Positions 1 through 11,400 of a stretch of 64,000 bases of DNA are shown here, one piece after another. The stretch is from Cercis canadensis. Lineage: Eukaryota > Streptophyta > Magnoliopsida > Fabales > Fabaceae. The position numbers and the translations under genes were made by a program. Numbering within the stretch: the stretch's first letter is position 1; every line of letters starts with the position of its first letter. The notes beneath the pieces were generated by a model, which saw nothing but the letters and a program-made list of their open reading frames with translations, was not told the origin of the DNA and made no database searches. The stretch covers positions 1,079,590 through 1,143,589 of the forward strand of contig QAOA01007022.1 in the NCBI GenBank assembly GCA_003255065.1. The letters are read 5' to 3'.

Positions 1-1293
1 TTTTTTTTTTTTTTTTTTTAGTTTTAGTCAATAAAATATGTTATAATACTCATGATAAAATATTATAAATTATTATATAGAACTCGTATTTTAGATCACA
101 AATTTTTTATTATAAAATATAATATACTCTTATAAATTTTTATACTTGTAAATGTATTTGAACGTTTAATTTCTGTCTTGTATAATATTAGGTTTAATTG
201 TAATTTTAGTCTCTTGAACGTTTTGGTCCTCTTTTTTAAAAATGAACTATAGAGTCATTTTATTTTTAAGTCAAAATTCTTAAGTTTATTTTAGAATGTA
301 AAGTTCTTTAATTTATAATTTTCCTGTTCAGATTGAAGAGTTACGTCTTGTAAACTTATTTACTAAATTTCAATTTGATCTAACGGTGAAGGAGTCTAGA
401 TTTTAGATAAAAATTTATGATTTTAGTATTTTGGGCTGAGTTCCACCGTTAAATCGAGCTGAAATTGAGTGGGGAGATTCACAAAACGTAGCTCTTCAAT
501 TTGAACAGTGGGATGATGAATCAGAAAATTTTACACCTTAAAATAAACTTAAGAATTTTGACTTAAAGGCAAAATGACCAAGATTGTATATTTTATGAAT
601 ATAAAGGAATTTAATAGTTTATTTTTAAAGAAGAGGGATCAAAGAGTTCAAATTGTTAAAATAATGGAACTAAAATTGCAATTAAGTCATACTATTAACT
701 ATGATTTACACATAGTATATAAATATGAAATATAGAAATTGCTCAAAATAATAGGTGATTAGTTGTAAATTTTCATAACTAGTGGTTATTTATAATTTTT
801 CACAACTTGTAGTCTTCCTCTAATCTCTTGTGATCACGACATGTGGTCATCCTCTAATCTCTAGTGATCAAGGTATTAAAAAAATAAAGAAAAATTAACA
901 GGTCAGGTTATAATTTATTTATTTATTTATTTAATTAGTCATAAATTAATTATTCTATGCTACATTCTCATTGGTACAAGACTTTGATCACAAATTTCAA
1001 ATATATCCTGAAAATATTTTTTTGTTTCAATTACAACATCAAAATTTAATTTTGGCAAATTATCATCAATTTCTTCTGGAAAAGTTTTGCCAAAACATCT
1101 CACTTACAATTAATAGAGCATCCTTTTTGTCCAACTACTTTAATAAATTTAAAAACACTCCTAAACCTACACTATACAGCAAGCAGGGTCCTATACACAG
1201 ATTAGAGCTTGCTTTCACGTTGAAAATACTACCATATGCCTACATCTTACACTCTCTATCTGAAGTTCACAACACAATCCACTGGGAAACCAT
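1..1293. other. AT-rich 3' flank of the coactivator gene
   Basis: No gene is supported here. The stretch holds the foldback element at 185-697 and, next to the coactivator stop codon, what should be its 3' untranslated region on the minus strand. The run of ttta units at about 917-932 reads as overlapping AATAAA-like signals on the minus strand and could serve polyadenylation. A plus-strand reading frame at 971-1411 overlaps the gag-derived exon in antisense and has no family resemblance. Confidence 0.5.
185..697. mobile_element. Foldback (long inverted repeat) MITE-like element
   Basis: The left arm (about 185-390) and right arm (about 441-697) are imperfect reverse complements along their whole length, with a loop of roughly 50 bp. 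Matching landmarks are taattgtaattttag on the left against the complement of ctaaaattgcaatta on the right, aagtcaaaattcttaag at about 272 against 546-563, and the taacggtg / caccgtta pair nearest the loop. No coding capacity is visible. The structure fits a non-autonomous DNA element of foldback type; Mutator-like relatives often look this way, but I found no clean target duplication, so the superfamily is open. Confidence 0.7.
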
Positions 1294-2197
1294 TTACTCC
1301 ATAGCCCCAGGCATGTCAACCTCTGCAACTGCAAGTGTAGACCCATTCTCCTCTACTCTCCTTTCACTACCTTGCTTGTCAGATTTCCTCCAGCAGTTTT
1401 TTGAAAGATGACCCTTCTTGCCACAGAAATAACAGACTATGTTCTTGCAATTCATATCTGGCTTATTCCTATGCATACCTGGTTGTATATTATCTGTCCC
1501 CCTTGGTCTTTTGCCCAAATGAAAGCCTAGATTATTAGAAGGCTCACCCACCTTTTTGATTTGATTGCGAGATTCTTCCTCTGTCCTTAAACGCTCCATT
1601 AACATCCAAAAAGGTATATACTCCTCGCACATTAACTTGTTGCAGACGTTCTTCCAAGATGGAGGAAGCTTAGAAATGATGACACTGACATGAAAGTTCT
1701 CATCAATCAAAATTCCAGTAGCAACAATAGAATCCGCAATGCTATTAAATTCTTGGACTTGCTCAAGAATTGAATTTTCCTCAACCATCTGATATTCAAT
1801 ATACTTTTTAACTTGAGATCTCTTTGTTCCAAATTCCTCATGCAGATAAATTAGTTTTAACTCTTCCCACAGTTCTTTGGCTCTCATTTTCCTGTTTGCA
1901 TACTGACTAAAAAGATGGTCAGATAAATAGAGTAAGATGTTGCGACGACACTGGAAATCATCATCCACCCATCTCTTTTCTTCAGCACTAGCATCTTGTC
2001 CAGGTGTAGTACTGGGGCACGGTTCAGTAAGTACATAAGCAATCTTCAATTGTTTTAAGAGTAATCCCATCTGCTGAACCCAGAGATGGTAATTCCTCCC
2101 ATTAAAGCGACTGATCTCCACAGGAACAAGCACAGGAGGGGAAATATCAACAACTGAATTAGACACTTCTCCATTTTGCTTCTCGATAAGCTCAGAA
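1294..2197 (-). other. Copia-type gag-derived last exon (domesticated fossil domain)
   Basis: This single exon encodes 300 residues that carry the gag fold and CCHC knuckle of a Ty1/Copia element and nothing else of that element. No LTRs or pol-derived sequence flank it. It has an intact reading frame and its own splice acceptor, so it is best treated as an old captured piece of retroelement now serving as a host domain. Confidence 0.75.
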
Positions 2198-4491
2198 CTA
2201 CATCATAAGAGTAGATACTCCGGTTAGACCAATGTATAGATATATGCTTTCATTTCTGTTCAAAAGCAAATTTCTACCATAGACTTATCAAACTTTATGG
2301 CAAAAAGAAAAGAAAAAAGGAAAATTTTCAAAAGAATGCTGCCATTTCATCAATTAAAATACAAGCAGAGGAAGATATATTTGAAATTAAAAATAAATCA
2401 TGAACATGAATAATAAACAATAGAAACAGAGTTCAAAATTCTATATTATGCATATCTTTGGCTTCCTGACTAGCACAACTTAAACTTTAGTAATTAAAAT
2501 AAATAATTTGCACCCAGAAAACTTCATGTTGTCAAAGAGCTCAAAAATGAACACTATGAACTCACCTTGTCTTTGCTTCCATTTTTTTGATTGCTTCCTC
2601 TATAGCAGGGACATTCTTCTTGAGGACTGACCACTGTTCAGTTGGCAAGCTTATCCCTAAAAACAGCAGTAGAGACGATGGATGTGTTTAACTTCCAATG
2701 CAAATAAGTTCTCAACAAAACTAAGTTTTATATGGCACTATGACTACAGAATCAATGATCCAGAAACTAAATAATCAGGTTCCTCAAAATCCAACTTGGT
2801 GCTCCCTCTTCCCAACACAGATATACAAACAACACCCCCCCCAAAAAAAAAAAAAAACCACACACACTCACATAAAGAAATAGAGAAGCACCAAAAACAG
2901 AAACTTTTGCATCATAAAAAGTTGTCTCCCATATACCACCAAGCAGGGCCAACAGCTAGAAATATGATTTAAGAAAATTGTCTTCCATTCCGTCATTTGG
3001 TGGAATGAGCATTCCCTTTCCAAAGGTGCTACTAAACATTACAGTCCATCATTTCCTTTCCCTTTCCCATTCCATCCAGCCACATTCCAGCGAAGTAGAC
3101 AGGCTCCAAAGGAATCTTTATATATATACTAGTTGATAGAAAAGAATATATAGACTTCTCTACTGAACAGCCAGGTTTATGGTACTTATGAGCAGATTCC
3201 AGTTAGAGATCTTGCATCATTAAACATTACATTGAAACAGAAAATAATGCAAACAAAAGGATTAATTAGAGTTAAATGAGCAGTAGAAAATAGTATACAT
3301 AGGTAAATCACCTTTAGCACCAGGAAGCTGTTTTCCATCTTTTTGATAATATTCTCTAATTGACACCAGTGTTTTCCCTCTGAAATCTTGAACAGCAACA
3401 TTCCTCCTGTTTGACAGCTAAATCAAACAAACAACAAACAGCATCTACTAAGAACAATGACTAGAAACATAATACAGAACATTTGAAAACGCGATAAAAT
3501 CAACTGTGGTTTAAAATGTGGAGTGGTTCTCCTGCGGCATTAATGAAGTGAAGCATAAGGCAGGTGTTGAGTCCCTCTTTCAATTTTCCATAGACCAAAC
3601 TTGTCAAACTAAAAAATGAATTGAAATACCAGTTCTATAATCTACCTATTTGTTCTGCAAATGAACATTAATCAGGGTTAACAATCATATGATAATTTTC
3701 CCAAATACTAAGTTTCTTTCAGGATCAAACAGAACAACTGGATTTCAGTATGCAACAGACACCACGATAGGTCTCTTCTCCTGTATTGATGTGGTAAAAC
3801 ATAACACAGCTTCCTTTCAAACTACTGCCATACAACTAAATAAATGAACGTAACATAAACTATTACAAAGTTAAATTTTCTAGTCTTTTCCCTTTATTGT
3901 TCTTGGAAAACAAACAAAGTTAGGGCCTTTAGATTCTTCCGTAGAAAACCCTTTCTAAGCCAGAAGAAGATTGTAGAGAACAGAAGAAACTAACAAAAAT
4001 CTCATATATTCAAACTTTTTTTTTTTTTTTTTTAAAACCTTGTCTCGAGTTTATTTATCCTAGTCTGTTCCCAACTAAATTTGAATTAACCAGCAAAACA
4101 AAACCCAAATTTTTCCTTACCATACCGTACATTTTCTAGGAAACCAAACACAACACAAGGGTTTCACCTGGCAAATAATGCGGTCTGTGTCATCCTTCAC
4201 CTCCCTCTTCAGTTTCGCCTCCTGAACTTCCTGCATAACCTCTCTACCATCTTCTGGAGGATTCAATTCAGACGGTTTTTCCCTTTCATTTTCTTCTTCT
4301 TCTGTGATAGCAAGCAGATAAGATTCCAAGACTTTCCTGACAAACTGCTTGTGCTCCGAGTCAGAAAGGTCGACTCCGAGTCGCTCCGAGGCCGTGACTC
4401 GGACCTTGAACTCGGTCATCTCTTCAATGTTGGAATTCTTCAGTATATCAGTCACGGTCTCCTCGATTTTTTGTCGAGTTTCCGATTCCAT
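1294..4491 (-). CDS. KELP-type PC4 transcription coactivator fused to a Copia gag-derived CCHC domain
   Basis: Four exons on the minus strand: 4491-4168, 3417-3312, 2656-2566 and 2197-1294, all with GT-AG borders, giving 474 residues. Residues about 5-58 are a DEK-C domain and 106-170 a PC4 single-strand DNA-binding domain, together the whole of an ordinary KELP coactivator, which helps RNA polymerase II transcription in the nucleus. Residues about 185-410 match the gag region of Copia retroelements (DUF4219/UBN2 type, with an FNGRNYHLW motif), followed by a CCHC zinc knuckle at Cys429, Cys432, His437 and Cys442. Protease, integrase and reverse transcriptase parts are absent. The frame runs without interruption across the third junction, so the gag-derived part appears domesticated. 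Start chosen at MESETRQK, as in KELP; an in-frame ATG lies 24 bases upstream. I recall Arabidopsis At4g00980 as a CCHC/PC4 protein next to a JmjC gene. Confidence 0.85.
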
Positions 4492-4727
4492 TGCGGGCGC
4501 AAAATGAGAAAACAAAACCTATATGATAGAACGCAAAAGATAGAAGCTTTCTCGGAAAATTTGGGTTTCCCAGAAAAATTCTGCGACAGAGAAAGCTCTG
4601 CCGCACCATGAAAAGGACCCAGAAGAATACAGCGGTTTGTCTCTTATGCATTGGCTCTTGAGTTTGATCCACAAGTGTTCTCCTTTGACTCTGCTTTCCT
4701 ATTCTGGAAGGGTGAGACATTGGGTGC

Positions 4728-4732
4728 AAAAA
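4728..4732 (-). terminator. RNA polymerase III terminator of tRNA-Gln
   Basis: Five T on the minus strand begin two bases after the tRNA discriminator base, the usual Pol III stop signal. Confidence 0.7.
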
Positions 4733-4734
4733 TG

Positions 4735-4806
4735 AGGTTCTACCGAGATTTGAACTCGGGCTATGGGATTCAGAGTCCAATGTCCTAACCACTAGACCAT
4801 AGAACC
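4735..4806 (-). tRNA. tRNA-Gln (anticodon CTG)
   Basis: The minus strand folds as a full 72-base cloverleaf: acceptor GGTTCTA/TAGAACC with discriminator T, D stem GTCT/GGAC, anticodon loop CTCTGAA, and T arm CCGAG-TTCAAAT-CTCGG. Internal promoter boxes match: TGGTCTAGTGG for box A and GAGTTCAAATC for box B. No intron. One oddity is a T-C mismatch at positions 28-42 in the anticodon stem, where plant tRNA-Gln normally pairs. A T run follows at once. It lies between the coactivator promoter and CYP703A2. Identity is secure; full activity is likely but the mismatch leaves some doubt. Confidence 0.9.
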
Positions 4807-5440
4807 ACACGAAGAAAATTTAAATTGATTAACCAACTTGTAAAAACTTTTTCTTTTCGTCGTCGTCTTCCTTTCACTCCCTTCTTCTTTTGTGTTTTTT
4901 AATATTAAAATATATACATAATATTCATTTTCTATGAATGAGATTAGTTTTAAAATTACACAATATTGAATTTCACAACAATCTGCAAATTAAATAGTTG
5001 ATAATGCCTGCATGCTGCATGCATGTTTGATTGTTTATAAATGAATTATATTTACAATTTAATCACCTAACCAATACCCAAAAATCTAACATCTTTGTCT
5101 AATTAGGAGGTCATGCAGATCTTAACTCTTCAAATAAAGTCTAAGAAAGTAGGAGAAATGCAAAGTTCATTTCTTTAATAAAAAATCTGCAAAGAACGAT
5201 CATGCACAAGATATCATATTCACCTGTTAAGTTTATAAATGTATAAAATAAAATGTTTCTAACAAGAAAAAAGAGCATGTAAAGATTGTGAACTATGAAT
5301 GTGTATAAAGGTAAAATAGAGTGTTAAATTTATCCATTCTTAAAAATTGTAGGAAAGGGAGAAACCATTGTTGAGGAAAGACCATAAATCTATATTCCTT
5401 ACTTTTCAAGCCAAGGAGTTAAAAGCAATTGACATTATTC
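4807..5440 (+). promoter_or_regulatory. Upstream region of CYP703A2
   Basis: 634 bp without a gene. It must hold the promoter of the P450 gene. A CATGCATG (RY-type) motif at 5018-5025 sits in a short catgctgcatgcatg repeat. I see no convincing TATA box at a fixed distance from the start codon, so no core promoter is called. Confidence 0.35.
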
Positions 5441-7694
5441 ATGGATTGGGTAATTTTTTCCTCAACCTTACTATGTGCAGTTCTTGTTACTAAAATCATT
5501 CAACATTGGCTTGAAGGGAGATCTTTAGACAAGAGCAAAAGGCTTCCTCCCGGCCCACCAAGGTGGCCCATAGTTGGTAACCTCCTCCAATTGGGCCGAC
5601 TTCCACATAGAGACTTGGCATCTTTATGTGACAAATATGGGCCCTTAGTTTATCTCAAATTGGGTAGTGTTGATGCCATTACTACCAATGAACCTGATAT
5701 CATACGTGAAATACTTCTCCGGCAAGACGACGTCTTCGCCTCTCGGCCTAACACTCTTGCCGCTGTCCATTTAGCATATGGCTGCCGTGATGTTGCCCTA
5801 GCTCCTCTAGGTCCGCATTGGAAGAGAATGAGGAGAATTTGTATGGAACACTTGCTAACAACAAAGCGACTTGAGTCATTTGCAAAACACCGAGATGATG
5901 AAGCCCAACACCTTGTCAAAGGTGTTTGGGTCCAGGCCCAAACTGAAAAGCACATCAACTTGAGGGAAGTCTTGGGTGCTTTCTCAATGAACAATGTGAC
6001 TAGGATGTTGCTAGGGAAACAATATTTTGGGTCTGATTCTTCAGGCCCACAAGAGGCCAAGGAGTTCATGCATATAACCCATGAGTTGTTTTGGCTATTG
6101 GGTTTGATATATTTGGGTGACTATCTACCAATATGGAGGTGGGTAGACCCTTATGGGTGTGAAAGGAAAATGAGGGAAGTAGAAGAAAGAGTGGATGACT
6201 TTCACACCAAGATTATTGAAGAACATAAAAGGGCTCAAAGTAAGAGGAAAGGAATAGAAGGAGAGGAAGATGATGGTGAAATGGACTTTGTGGATATTCT
6301 ACTATCTTTGCCAGGTGAAGATGGAAAAGAGCACATGGATGATAAAGAAATCAAAGCTTTGATTCAGGTATATCTCTTTTATTCTTTTGTTTTTCTTTTA
6401 ACCTTTTGTTTGGAGATATTTGAATGATATGAATAAAGACCTTCTTATGTCTCTATATTTGTAGACAAGAAAAATATTTGGGAGCTAGAATTTTATTGTG
6501 AGAATTGCTGTTAAAATGATGTGAACTTATAACCATTATTGAATAAATATGTGGTTTCATCACTTTGTTTCATTCAACAATTATTATAAATTTTGATAAG
6601 ATTTTGACAATTTTTGTCTCTAGCTAAATAACATTATTTTTTAAGATAATTCTTGTAAAACTTAATTGTAAATTCAAAGGGAATCATATCTCCCCTTTGT
6701 CAATTTTTATTACTGTAGAATAAATATTTAAATTGTTGTGCAATTATCTAAATAACATAAATTAAAACTCAAAAAAAAAGTTATTTTTTTCCCTTGATTA
6801 TTGTAAAATTCTAAATAAGGGGTGGGTGGGTAGTGATTAGAGAACAAATAATGAATTTTGCATGAGATCATGATTTTTATAGGTGCAATTTAGTTATTTT
6901 TGTTTTGGTGTGTTTCAGGGTGGAGTAAGTTTTATTGGTTTTTTTTTTGTGGCAAAATTAGCAATTTTCTACCCCCCTCTCTCTCTTCCTTGTGAATCAT
7001 TAGTGTTTTCGCTTTGATTATAAGACCAACAAAATCAATGATCCATGATATTTAGGATATGATAGCTGCGGCCACAGATACTTCAGCTGTGACCAACGAA
7101 TGGGCGATGGCAGAGGTGATCAAGCATCCCCGTGTCCTCCAAAAAATTCAAGAAGAGCTTGATTCAGTAGTGGGTCCCAATCGAATGGTCACAGAATCAG
7201 ACTTGGCACACCTTAACTACCTGCGGTGCGTTGTACGTGAAACATTCCGCATGCACCCCGCTGGGCCTTTTCTAATCCCACACGAGTCTTTACGTGATAC
7301 CACCATCAACGGCTACCATATACCCGCCATGACACGTGTCTTCATCAACACCCATGGTTTGGGTCGCAACACCAAGATTTGGGACAATGTGGAGGAGTTT
7401 AGGCCTGAGAGACATTGGCTGGCTGATGGGAGCCGAGTCGAGATAAGCCATGGAGCCGATTTCAAGATATTGCCCTTTAGTGCAGGGAAGAGGAAGTGTC
7501 CTGGTGCGCCGCTTGGAGTGACTCTGGTTTTGATGGCGTTGGCTCGGCTCTTTCATTGCTTTGATTGGGCCCCATCGGAGGGCTTGAAACCTGAAGATAT
7601 TGACACCAGAGAGGTTTATGGAATGACTATGCCTAAGGCTCAACCTTTGATTGCTATAGCTAGGCCACGTTTGCCAAAACACATGTATAACTGA
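5441..7694 (+). CDS. CYP703A2: Cytochrome P450 CYP703A2, pollen-wall fatty acid hydroxylase
   Basis: Two exons, 5441-6367 and 7056-7694 (intron 688 bp, GT-AG), give 521 residues, the usual CYP703A length. An N-terminal membrane anchor (about 3-22) is followed by the PPGPP hinge, the I-helix motif AAATDTS at 313-319, the K-helix E371-T-F-R374, and the heme loop FSAGKRKCPG with Cys457. The sequence from the I helix to the end is nearly that of Arabidopsis CYP703A2. The family hydroxylates lauric and related acids in-chain in the endoplasmic reticulum of tapetum and developing pollen, supplying sporopollenin for exine. The ATG at 5441 starts the anchor; the longer frame upstream begins with a non-ATG codon. 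All catalytic residues are present. Confidence 0.96.
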
Positions 7695-8422
7695 TTAAGA
7701 GGCCCTTGCAAAAATATAATTCAGTAAAACAAATATATAGATATGCAGTTTATAGTGGAGTAATATTGATGTTATTTTTAGAGTTTACGTTAACTTTTTT
7801 TTTTTTTTTTGATACGAGAGTTTACGTTAACAAAGTTATAATTGAGATAAGAAAAATATAATAAAATATATAAATGCTCATTTCACGATCAAATAATGAC
7901 TCTATTTATTTCAGAAGGACTTCGAGTAGTTGCATTCGAGTAACCTTCCACTGACGGTGTTCCCAATCCCAAGTAAGGGAATTTAGGTAGGAGCAGTGGA
8001 ATGCATGAATGTTTGGTAGCTAAGCTTCAAACACAGTTCATCGCGAGCGTGAATGATTGGATATGGGTAGTAGTTAACATAGATAGTATTTTATCTTAAA
8101 CTTAATCCGGTTGAATATTATCCATCACCTTTTTCTTGTGAAACTAATATTACGATAGAAAGAAATACAATACTTTTCTTTTTCTTTCATATACCACTTT
8201 TGATTAAATCTCTATAACGAAGAAATTACCCAAAAAAAAAGTAAATATTATAATCCTTGAGCACATGGAAGAGTGGCTACAATTCCATCTTTGCTCCCTT
8301 AAATCCGTACAGGAATGACCCGTAAAATTCATCAAATTTATATAATCATCACTCCTAATTTCGATGCATCTGATCCGATGGTTCATATCCTCCGTTAACC
8401 TGTTACTCCCACGGAGTCTCCG
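7695..8422. other. Spacer between CYP703A2 and the JmjC gene
   Basis: AT-rich 728 bp holding the P450 3' end and the demethylase promoter. It contains the small poly-T insertion with 15-bp direct repeats listed separately at 7780-7831. Nothing else is recognised. Confidence 0.5.
7780..7831 (-). repeat. Poly(A) insertion flanked by a 15-bp target duplication
   Basis: The 15-mer agagtttacgttaac occurs at 7780-7794 and again, unchanged, at 7817-7831. Between the copies are 16 T and gatacg. On the minus strand this reads as a target duplication, six bases, an A tract and the second copy, which is what a strongly 5'-truncated LINE-driven retroposition leaves behind. The perfect duplication suggests it is young. 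Confidence 0.65.
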
Positions 8423-11400
8423 ATGGACACGTCGTCAACTAGCCGGTGCAAACGAAACGCCGGTCCAAGGTGGCGCTGCAGCGAGGCGGCGACGCCAGGA
8501 AAACCGTACTGCGAGAAGCACTTGCTCCAGATGAAAAATCAAATCGAGAAACAGAGAACTCAGAAGAACATTGAGGAGGAGCTCGATAGAGATTCCCAAC
8601 AGCAATCTGGAGTGAGCCGGAAACGTGACGTTAGCAGATCCTGCGAAACTCCGGCGACGAAGAAGAGGAGGAAGGCGGCAAAGGTCGGCAGTGGATCCGA
8701 GGCCGATGACGCGTCTGAATCCGAGTTGACTCGGAATTCGGTGAAAAATCCAAAGTGGAAGCTCGAAGCTGGTAGAGAGAAGAAAGCTGCTGATGGTTCT
8801 GGTAAAATCCTAAAAAATTCAGTTAAGGCGTTGTCTAACGGTGGTGAAGATTCTGATTCCGGTGAACGGAACGGTGGCTCCGGCGAAGGGCACGGCACGA
8901 ACTGTTGGTCACCGGAGATGGTAAATTATTTTCTCTGTTTCTTCCCCCCCCGCCCCCCCCCCCAAAACAACCCAATCCGAACCAAAAATATTGCAAATTT
9001 GGGTTCTTCTTTGTTTGGATGCACGTAATATAAGTGAAGCAATTTTACGATTATGTCCTTTTAAAATGTGGCAGAATTTCTTTTTTCAGGAACTGCCTTT
9101 TGGAAACGTGCTTTTAGTATTAGCAACCGTAAAAAGTCATTCGAAAGTGCTTTTTCCCTCTTGAAAAGCATAAGCGCTTTTCTTATTCTGCGTCCAAACA
9201 AGTAACAATCTTGGAGTCAGTGTGGAGAGAGAGCAGAAAAAAAAAGACTCACTCTATGAGTCTCTTAACTCCTTAATACGAATCTCCATAACCTTCAAAG
9301 AAGAGCAAAGTGATTTTTCAATTGATATGATATAATATGTACTACTTTGGCAGCACTGAAGTAATTCATATCATTTCACACCAGTTTCTGTCAAATTTAC
9401 GACAAAGAAAAAATGGGATACATAATTCTGAGTTCTTATTATAATCAAGTTGCATAAGGATGTAGTTTTATTCCTAACACGTGATTAACTTTCAGGAAAA
9501 TGAAGATGTTTATGGATTTAAAAAGGGATCTGCACCGAGGAGTGTCCATCAAGTTAAGCAGGATGCTCATATCCTAAAGGGCCGCCAACCGAGGAATGGA
9601 GTTCAAGAGACCAAACTAGTGGTGTGTACATATAATTGCACTTCTGTTTTATTTGTGTCTATAATACTATCAGTGTTATGAAGCTACTTAGTTTTATATT
9701 TGTTCCTAGTGTATTTACACTGTCATGCTCATGTCTCATATGTCATGATAAAAATAAGTACGAATCTCAATGGCTGCATGTTTAATTTGCTTACCTCTAA
9801 GTAATCGTAGGTTTTCAGGTTTATCAACTTTAGAGGCCATGCTTGCAAAGCACACGCGCATGCACAATCTAAGGTCAATTATGAAATTGGAATTGATATT
9901 ATAGACGTTTGTAGATATTTATCTTAATGAGACATAAAAGAGGTGCTGTTTGGAATCATCTATGATATTTGGTTAACGAAGACCTATTTCAGTGAACGTT
10001 CCTTGTTCACTTTTAAAATGTAATCATGCTGTATTAGTGTAAGTAGGAGGCTAAGACTACAGAACTGTTATTAACATATGATTCTTATGTTGGAGATTGT
10101 TAATTGTAATGAATTTTTTACCTTTGACTTTGACCGCATTATTGGCTCCTCAGGGTTTATCCAGCAAAACCAAGGAGGGTGGAAGTTTGATGTGTCATCA
10201 GTGCCAGCGGAATGATAAGAGTGGTGTTGTCTTCTGCTCAAGTTGTAACAGAAAACGCTACTGCTATGAATGCCTTGAGAAATGGTAAGCTTCGGTGTTA
10301 TTAATCTTTTTTCTTTTGGTAGAGAACAGTGAAAATTTATCTAATAAAATTATCATGAAGAATTTGATTTGTTTCCTGAATTCAAATACATTCAATAGCT
10401 TCATGCCTTACTCATCCTAATGCTGCGGGCCGCTAACTGTCATTGGGATTAATTAGGTACCCAGGAAAAACAAGAGAGGAAGTTAAGAATGCATGCCCAT
10501 TTTGTTGTGGTAATTGCAACTGCAAAGCTTGCTTGCGGGAGGTTCCAGTGCTAAAGGTAGATGCATTCCTCTCTTTCTTTGTCTCTCTCTATATGTTGTA
10601 GTCAGAACTGAAACGTTTCTGAAATGAGATATCATTTATATGCTTACTGTTGTTGTTCTAACTTCTTTTCCTGTTGTGATAGCATCCAGAAGTAGATGTC
10701 AGTGTCAAATTACAACGGCTGCTGTACTTACTATGTAAAGCTCTGCCAGTTCTGAGGCATATTCATAGGGAGCAGAGCTCTGAACTAGAGATTGAGGCCA
10801 AAATAAGGGGTAACTTAGTATGACATACAAGTTTGTAGAAAATCACTTTCGTTCATGATTCTTTGTTCACTTTTACTTGTTTCTGGTGTTAGGCAACCAA
10901 CTGCAAGAAATTGACATAACGAGAACAAAGCTGGAAGAAAGGGAACGTCTATACTGGTATGTTTACTGACCATATGATTATCAGAAATTACTACGCAGTT
11001 ATTTTAGTTTCTATCCAGATGTCTGACAGCATTTAAAAATCCTTATAACAAGCCTTTGAGCCTTTGATAGAATTTTGCTATTGCTGTAACTTTACTGCTC
11101 TGCCTTTGGTTTGTCTGGGTCTCTGGAATGGAGTATTGTACTTACTATAACTCTTCTTGGATTATTTCCACCTTTTATATTATTTTTATTAAGTAATATT
11201 GTAAATTTGCAATAATGTATAAGAAAGGTGCTGAAAGAATACAACCCATATATAAACTTGAAACACAATAAGCCACACTACTTAGGATAATAAGTGAAAG
11301 AAGAACTTACTTTGAGACTCATACAAGAGTTGGATTGATTTTACTCAGTATGATTCCAATTAAATAGCACCTTTAATGTTTCTCTCTTGCGTAGTCCTAA

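Noticed and set aside
971-1411. Plus-strand 146-codon frame
   Set aside because: Partly antisense to the gag-derived exon, no ATG at its start and no family features.
4448-4810. Minus-strand frame across the tRNA
   Set aside because: It reads through the tRNA-Gln and the coactivator leader; its length reflects those, not a protein.
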